Shown here: positions 58,326 through 64,000 of the stretch, piece by piece | Layout of the letters: every line of letters begins with the position of its first letter | How positions within the stretch are numbered: the first letter of the stretch is position 1 | Origin: Alphaproteobacteria bacterium | Lineage (GTDB): Bacteria; Pseudomonadota; Alphaproteobacteria; Rhizobiales; Hyphomicrobiaceae | Reading direction: 5' to 3' | Length of the DNA: 64,000 nucleotides | NCBI GenBank assembly: GCA_018830445.1 | Contig: JAHJSN010000192.1 | Coordinates: 1 to 64,000, forward strand | Translations under genes and position numbers: made by a program | Notes under the pieces: model-generated | Database searches by the model: none | The model's input: the letters and a program-made list of their open reading frames with translations, nothing else | What the model was told of the DNA's origin: nothing

Positions 58326-59869
58326 GTCTTGACGAACCGCTGCGCAATAATACCACGCCACGCACCTCGAATGCCGCTGGGACCAGGACACAACCAACCT
58401 CGGCAGCGAAGGCTGAAAGCATCGTCGGCGACGATTTCGCAACAACCGTGGAACGAGCCGCAAGGCAACTTCAGCAACCCGGTGAGAACTCCGCGCGCGT
58501 TCGCGGCGACACCGGCCCTCAACCACGCGACGCAAGCGGCATGACAACGGGCAGCCCGCGCGCGCATGCGCAGGGCACGATGTCGGAGTTGTCGAGTGCA
58601 CCCGACGAGAGTGCAGATGAACTCACGCAAACGCTGGCCGCAGCGCTCCCTGAAGATCTTGCGGCCACGGTCGCTGCGGACTCATACCCGGGCCGATCGC
58701 GTCAACCCTTGTCGATGGGCGGGATGTTGGCGGTTGGAAATAGTGATGCGAGCCTGTTGATCGGCGGCAGGCCAGTTTCGGAAACAGTCGCGCCAACTAC
58801 GGCTGGCGCCGACTTGAATGCGAGTTCGCAAGAAACTGCCAGGCTGCGGCCGCCAACTGATTTTCCGGCGTCTGCAAGCCGCCTTCCGTCCGCTGCCGTG
58901 GCCCGATCCGAGCAGGAAATGTCCGCCCCGCTTCCGACCAACCCTGCTGCCGGCAACGCACTCCAGGATATCGTCCGCGATACCGTCCAGAGATGGACTG
59001 AGAGGCCATCTGCGAAACTGGCTAGCCCGCAAGAGTATCTGGAACTCAAGGTACTCCACCGTGAAAAGCACCTGCCGGTGAGGCCGCTTGCCGGGCCGGG
59101 CGGTGGAACCGATCCTGCGCAACAGCCGGAGGAAGAAAATCAGCCGGCCGAACCAGGGCCGATGTTGGCGACCCGCCGGTCGGCTGGGAGGGCGACGACA
59201 GCTGCAAGTCTCCTCCAGCCAAGTAATCCGCAAAGTGATCGGACCGGCGCCGCTGCGACTGCAATGGGCGGCGGCGAACCTGTTGTCGGAGCAGATCTGG
59301 GGCAAAGTGAAGACTTCGTCCAGCAAATCGCCAGGAGAATTCTGAGTGAAGTCGCGACCTCAGCCAGGGTGGGCAGGGTAGGACCAAGCTCACCAGCCCA
59401 GCTCAATGCACCGGTTGGAGGCAACGTTATCCGAATTCTCGAAGTGGCCCTCGAACCGGCATCCCTGGGTGCTCTGAAGGTAAGGTTGTCACTGCGCGGG
59501 CAGGAGCTGTCGGTCAGCCTATCGGCGGACACGCAGTCTGCACTCGACGCCATCAACAACGACCGCGAAAGCCTCGAAGCCGCACTCAAGGGGGCGGGTT
59601 ATGCGCTCGATGAGTTGAAAATCCAGCGGGCTGACCAGGAGTTTTCGCGAACGCCCGCGCAAGCCCAGGACCAGGGTCTGCGCGGTGATGGCGGAAACAA
59701 GGATTGGACGACGGGGCGCGGAGGCGGACACGCCGGCACGTCCGGATCTGCGCAGGGAGGATCAGGCGATGAGGGAACCGCTCCGGAAAGAAATAGCGAC
59801 AACGAACACGGTGCGAACACACGGGACGTTCGTACTGGCTTATCTGGTACCCGCTCTGTTGTCGTTTAG
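58322..59869 (+). CDS. fliK: Flagellar hook-length control protein FliK (rhizobial MotD)
   Basis: C-terminal ILEVALEPASLGALKVRLSLRGQELSVSLSADTQSALDAINNDRESLEAALKGAGY. Confidence 0.85.
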   Translation: MSLDEPLRNNTTPRTSNAAGTRTQPTSAAKAESIVGDDFATTVERAARQLQQPGENSARVRGDTGPQPRDASGMTTGSPRAHAQGTMSELSSAPDESADELTQTLAAALPEDLAATVAADSYPGRSRQPLSMGGMLAVGNSDASLLIGGRPVSETVAPTTAGADLNASSQETARLRPPTDFPASASRLPSAAVARSEQEMSAPLPTNPAAGNALQDIVRDTVQRWTERPSAKLASPQEYLELKVLHREKHLPVRPLAGPGGGTDPAQQPEEENQPAEPGPMLATRRSAGRATTAASLLQPSNPQSDRTGAAATAMGGGEPVVGADLGQSEDFVQQIARRILSEVATSARVGRVGPSSPAQLNAPVGGNVIRILEVALEPASLGALKVRLSLRGQELSVSLSADTQSALDAINNDRESLEAALKGAGYALDELKIQRADQEFSRTPAQAQDQGLRGDGGNKDWTTGRGGGHAGTSGSAQGGSGDEGTAPERNSDNEHGANTRDVRTGLSGTRSVVV

Positions 59870-60497
59870 CCTGTGTTGGCAATCCACGCCGGCGGCAGCC
59901 GGCGATTGTGAAAACGAGATCAACAAGGCAGCGCAAAAACACGGGGTTCCCGTCGAGGTGCTTCAGGCGGTCGGCGAAACCGAGACCGGCCGCGGCGACG
60001 GGTTGCGCGCGAACGCACTCAATGTCGCCGGTCGCTCGCATTACGACTTGACCCCTGAAGAGGCGAAACGAATTTTTGCCGATGCGAGCCGGCGGGGTAT
60101 CAAGCTGATTGATGTCGGCTGCATGCAGATCAACCATCACTACCATAAGCAGCATTTCACCTCGGTTTCCGACATGTTGGAGCCCGCGCGCAACGTCGAC
60201 TACGCCGCGCGGTTCTTGCGGGAGCTCTATCAGGAGGAGAACAACTGGACGGTTGCCGTCGCGCGCTACCACGCCGGAAAGCGCAACCAGCCGGCGCAGA
60301 GGAGATACGTCTGCGCGGTAATCGGGAAGCTCATCGCGGCCGGCAAGGCAGCCTGGACCAACGCGGCGCGGACGTTCTGCGGAGAGCATCAAAAGACCAT
60401 TTCCGGAAACCAGTCCATCGCGCAGGGGAAAGTCCGGGCGGCTGACAATGGCTGGACGGCAAGTGTCCGGGATGCACGGACCGCAACCGGCGAATGA
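59769..60497 (+). CDS. Lytic transglycosylase SLT domain protein
   Basis: Signal peptide; VLQAVGETETGRGDGLRANALNVAG, VGCMQINHHYHKQHF, ARYHAGKRN. Confidence 0.85.
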   Translation: MREPLRKEIATTNTVRTHGTFVLAYLVPALLSFSLCWQSTPAAAGDCENEINKAAQKHGVPVEVLQAVGETETGRGDGLRANALNVAGRSHYDLTPEEAKRIFADASRRGIKLIDVGCMQINHHYHKQHFTSVSDMLEPARNVDYAARFLRELYQEENNWTVAVARYHAGKRNQPAQRRYVCAVIGKLIAAGKAAWTNAARTFCGEHQKTISGNQSIAQGKVRAADNGWTASVRDARTATGE

Positions 60498-60595
60498 AGA
60501 CGATGCGCAAGGTCTGGGAAAGTTCCTCGGGCTAGCAACTGACCTGATTATTCTGGCCGGCGACGGGTTGTGGCTCAACTGGTATTGGGGCAGTG

Positions 60596-61615
60596 ATGGC
60601 TTCCGAAGACACCATGTCCGACTTAGACCGCAGAGGGCGTCTGACGGGTCTGGAAAAGGCAACGATTCTGCTGCTCGCGATGGGCAAGCCGCTTGCGGAC
60701 CGTATCGTGAAGAAGTTCGACAGCGAAGACCTGAAGCGCGTCGCAAGTTCTGCTTCGAACCTTGGTACGATAGAGCGGCCGCTACTCGACCGGATCGTTG
60801 ACGATCTGGTCGAACAGCTCGAAGTCGGCACCGACCTGGTTGCCTCTTCGAGCCAGGCAGAGGAGCTGATTTCCGGCGTCGTCTCGGAAGAGGACGCGGC
60901 TCAGATCATGGAAGCCGTCAACGGCTCATCCAGCAAGACGGTCTGGCCACGCCTTTCGCGGACACCGGAATCGAGCGTCTCGAAATTCCTCATGCAGGAA
61001 CACCCCCAGACCGTCGCCTACGTTTTGTCGAAGGTGGCACCCGATCTGGCGGCTTCCATCGTTGGCCAAATGCCCGCCGATCTGCGCAATAGCGTCATGC
61101 GGCGCATGCTGGCGCTGAAGCCCTTGACCGAGGAAGCAGCCGGTCTGCTCGAAGAGATCCTGGCCGAAAACCTGTTGTCCGGGGTTACCTCGGATGGCGA
61201 TTCGAACCTCCAGTCCAAGTTGGCTGCGGTGCTCAACAAGCTCGAAAAGCCGCAGATGGATGAGGCGCTCAGGAGTATCGAAGCGGCAAACCCGAAAGAG
61301 GCCAAGGTTGTCCGGGGTCTGCTGTTCGTCTTCGACGACATCGTCAAGCTTGCTCCCGACGCGCGCGCCAAACTGTTCGATGAAGTCCCCACCGAAGTCA
61401 CAGTGATGGCGCTGAAGGAGGCCGAGCCGGAGGTCATCGAGGCGGCCTTGAGCGGTGTCTCCTCGCGGGGCAGGAGGATGATCGAGCAGGAGTTGTCAGG
61501 TGGCGCCCCTGCATCGAAGAAAGACATTCAGAAGGCGCAGCGGTGGATTGCCGATCTGGTGCTCGACATGGCCGATCGCGGCCTGATCGAATTGCAGCGC
61601 GCCGACGGCGAGTAA
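60596..61615 (+). CDS. fliG: Flagellar motor switch protein FliG
   Basis: LMQEHPQTVAYVLSKVAPDLAASIVGQMPADLRNSVMRRM; C-terminal QRWIADLVLDMADRGLIEL. Confidence 0.92.
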   Translation: MASEDTMSDLDRRGRLTGLEKATILLLAMGKPLADRIVKKFDSEDLKRVASSASNLGTIERPLLDRIVDDLVEQLEVGTDLVASSSQAEELISGVVSEEDAAQIMEAVNGSSSKTVWPRLSRTPESSVSKFLMQEHPQTVAYVLSKVAPDLAASIVGQMPADLRNSVMRRMLALKPLTEEAAGLLEEILAENLLSGVTSDGDSNLQSKLAAVLNKLEKPQMDEALRSIEAANPKEAKVVRGLLFVFDDIVKLAPDARAKLFDEVPTEVTVMALKEAEPEVIEAALSGVSSRGRRMIEQELSGGAPASKKDIQKAQRWIADLVLDMADRGLIELQRADGE

Positions 61616-61685
61616 CTGACCGCCGATTTTCGCTGTTTTCTGTGGCTCCGCCGGGCCTTCAGTACGAACCAATGGAGTGGACGCA

Positions 61686-62594
61686 ATGTCGCAAGCACCT
61701 GCCGGCGGTCGCGAAGCAATCGAAAGGCTGTTTCGGCATCCCGAACTCTCGATGGAGCGCTTGCCGGTCCTGAAGGATGCGATGACGAGCCTCACTTCGG
61801 ATTGCGCCGAAGGGTTGCGAGCGCTGTGCCCGCACCCTGCGGCGTTCGCCATCGAACGAACAACGCTGTGCCATGCGTCGGAGGTTCTGGAACAAAACCA
61901 GCATGGTATCGCCTACGTCTTCCATGCAGCAGGCTGGGATTCCCGGATCGTCATCGGGTTCGGGCGCGCCGCGGTCTTCCTGCTTGTCGAGAGCGTCTTC
62001 GGAGGCGACGGCAACGAACAATCAGAAGCGCCAGAGCGTCCCTTCTCGAAGTTGGAACAGCGCCTGGTCCAGAAGGTCGCCGATCTGGCAGCCCAGTCGT
62101 TAAATCGGTTCCTCGACGGGACCGCGCCGATCGGCCTTTCCCTGGAACGGGTCGAGGCAGCAATATCGCCTGGAATGTTCGGGCCGGCTGATCCGGCTGT
62201 CGCTGTCTTCGAGATGGATCTCCAGCTACAGGAGCGCACTGCGGGGATGTTCGTCATGCTGCCCCAGTCGAGCATCCATGCCTTGCGCTCGAAACTTGAG
62301 CGACGCGACGGCAATCCGTCGTTGTCCGTCGACGAGGAGTGGGCCGGCCGTTTAAGGAGTGGTGTCGAAAACACCACGGTTTCGCTTCGCGCGGCCATTC
62401 ACGGGTACAATTCCACGCTCGGCGAGGTTGCCGCCCTCCAGGTGGGGTCGGTCATCGAGTTGCCGCTTGACGCGCATAATTCCGTTGTGGCGACCTGCAA
62501 TGGCGCGGAGATATTCGCCGCTCGCCTGGTGCAATCGAAGGGGCATTACGCGCTTTCGATATCCGCGTTCATCAACCGGAACGGGGCAGATTGA
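61686..62594 (+). CDS. fliM: Flagellar motor switch protein FliM
   Basis: FliM/CheC-like GFGRAAVFLLVESVFGGDG and SPOA-like C-terminus. Confidence 0.85.
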   Translation: MSQAPAGGREAIERLFRHPELSMERLPVLKDAMTSLTSDCAEGLRALCPHPAAFAIERTTLCHASEVLEQNQHGIAYVFHAAGWDSRIVIGFGRAAVFLLVESVFGGDGNEQSEAPERPFSKLEQRLVQKVADLAAQSLNRFLDGTAPIGLSLERVEAAISPGMFGPADPAVAVFEMDLQLQERTAGMFVMLPQSSIHALRSKLERRDGNPSLSVDEEWAGRLRSGVENTTVSLRAAIHGYNSTLGEVAALQVGSVIELPLDAHNSVVATCNGAEIFAARLVQSKGHYALSISAFINRNGAD

Positions 62595-62639
62595 TGTCCG
62601 GCCGGCAGCCGAATCCGGTATGGCAGCTCGATGTCATGG

Positions 62640-63401
62640 TCAGGAGCTGAGCTTTGCGGATGATATGCGGTTTGCTGCGGAAACCTGGACGACGTACTTG
62701 GCGTGGCGCAGATCAAGGTGTTTGACGCAGTATTCCACGGGCACTCCGTTCTCATCGAAGGCCGTACGATCGACTCTGAGTATCGGTGCGCCCTGGCGGC
62801 AGCCGAGGGTTTCGGCGGTGTCTTGGTCGGCGATCGCCATTTCGATCGATTCATTGACCCATTCGACACTGGTCCTGGCGCGATGCCCATAGAGTTCGAA
62901 CAGAGTCGGCGCGGTCAATGGACCTTCTTCAAGTTGCGTGAACAGCCATTGCGGAATTGCAATCCGCTCGCAGTACGCGCAAGCCTCGTTGTCTTCGGCT
63001 GCTCTCAGGATGATCTGGACCGATTCGCCATCGACGAGCCGGAGGCTCTTGCGTTCCGCCAGTGTGGCGACGGCACTGAAACAGTCCTCGACGCGAAGCC
63101 TTTGACGCGGTCCGCTTTCGGCGACGACTTCGCCGACCGGCAAGCGGCGGAGTTTTTCGCAAGGGGCTTCGACAAAGGTTCCCCGCCCGCGCTGACGCCT
63201 GAGTAAGCCCTCGTCGACAAGCATCGAGAGGGCCTTGCGCATCGTGCCGACACTGACGCTGAACGAGCGCGCCATGTCGAGCTCGCTTGGTAACGGCGTG
63301 CCAGGGCTCCATGCGCTGCCCTCTATCTGCTGCCGGATCATGTCCCGGACCTGGAGATATATGGGTCCAACAAACTGGGCCGGTTTTGTTGCCTTGATCA
63401 T
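62640..63401 (-). CDS. GntR-family transcriptional regulator (UTRA domain)
   Basis: PLPSELDMARSFSVSVGTMRKALSMLVDEGLLRRQRGRGTFVEAP; UTRA C-terminus RVDRTAFDENGVPVEYC. Confidence 0.9.
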   Translation of the reverse strand: MIKATKPAQFVGPIYLQVRDMIRQQIEGSAWSPGTPLPSELDMARSFSVSVGTMRKALSMLVDEGLLRRQRGRGTFVEAPCEKLRRLPVGEVVAESGPRQRLRVEDCFSAVATLAERKSLRLVDGESVQIILRAAEDNEACAYCERIAIPQWLFTQLEEGPLTAPTLFELYGHRARTSVEWVNESIEMAIADQDTAETLGCRQGAPILRVDRTAFDENGVPVEYCVKHLDLRHAKYVVQVSAANRISSAKLSS

Positions 63402-63692
63402 CGCCACTCCGGCATGTGAGCCATTCAATCGAGGGATACCCGAGGCGTCCCGGCAACCGTGCGGATTGCTGTCTGAAAAGAGCGGCCGCACGCGCCGGTA
63501 ACCGGAAATCAGGGAATCGCAACTCTACCTAGGGTAGCAATAATGTCGATATTTGCAACACAGGGCGGAGGTGCTCCACCGGTTAGTGGAATGTCGAGAA
63601 CCTCCGCACGCCGGTGCGTTCAGGGTGATGCTGTGCGCCGGCGCATCCTGTCCATATACAACTGCCGGCTGCATCAACAGCTGAATTCCGCT

Positions 63693-63989
63693 CTAGCGGA
63701 GGATCCTCTGCAATCGAATGAGCGAGTTGAAATAGTCCGCGCCCATCTGCTCGTGGGTGAGATGGTCGACGGCTCGAAAACCAGTCTCCAGGAAAGCGAT
63801 TCCGTATTCCTTGCCGCTTTGCCAGGCGACCGTGCCTGGAAGCTGCGTGCCGTCGATGAGGGTCAAGAGAACAGGCTCCGCCAGCCTGGGTGCCAGCCCG
63901 GTGCGCAGAAACAACCCGGCGCCGCCATTCGAAATGTTCCTCAGTTCAGCCCCCGATTGCATGCCCTGGACCTTGAGGATGGCGAGCAT
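63693..63989 (-). CDS. PilZ-domain-like protein (may extend past window edge)
   Basis: AELRNISNGGAGLFLR ... GTVAWQSGKEYGIAFLE. Confidence 0.7.
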   Translation of the reverse strand: MLAILKVQGMQSGAELRNISNGGAGLFLRTGLAPRLAEPVLLTLIDGTQLPGTVAWQSGKEYGIAFLETGFRAVDHLTHEQMGADYFNSLIRLQRILR

Positions 63990-64000
63990 ATCGGTGGTGA

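Noticed and set aside
63523-63537. CTACC-tag-GGTAG near-palindrome upstream of the second GntR gene
   Set aside because: Short and without independent support as an operator

Overview
GC-rich alphaproteobacterial chromosome segment; gene content and order look like Hyphomicrobiales/Rhizobiales (inference). Left part (about 0-25 kb): truncated 3' end of an IS630-type transposase, a 3-gene coiled-coil/DUF6384-like operon, trpA-accD-folC, methyltransferase, gloB, DUF985 cupin, NYN-domain protein, radical SAM protein, tRNA-Gly(CCC), GDCCVxC protein, a very large multidomain protein (caspase-like peptidase + peptidoglycan-binding + cadherin-like repeats + GH19 muramidase/chitinase + second peptidoglycan-binding domain + 2 TM + clostripain C11 peptidase, split by one frameshift), FMN-binding glutamate synthase family protein, PRC-barrel protein, FemAB-like GNAT. 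Right part (about 25.4-64 kb): a near-complete flagellar cluster from an FtcR/Rem-type regulator to fliG-fliM, with two GntR/UTRA regulators and a small-ORF island. Two observations stand out. (1) The caspase / cell-wall hydrolase / clostripain giant protein at 14.6-20.0 kb, a candidate undescribed lysis or cell-suicide effector. (2) A set of 145-171 bp double-hairpin elements bounded by CTAG (or CTCG/CGAG). Three sequence-unrelated families (AB x3, CD x3, EF x1) share one architecture: hairpin-linker-hairpin, with a bulge on the linker-facing strand of most hairpins. Several copies abut each other sharing one tetranucleotide, and they sit at IS630 and gene 3' ends, where they supply stop codons to flhB and the FemAB-like gene. 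All calls are from reading the sequence and supplied ORFs; no database search was run.
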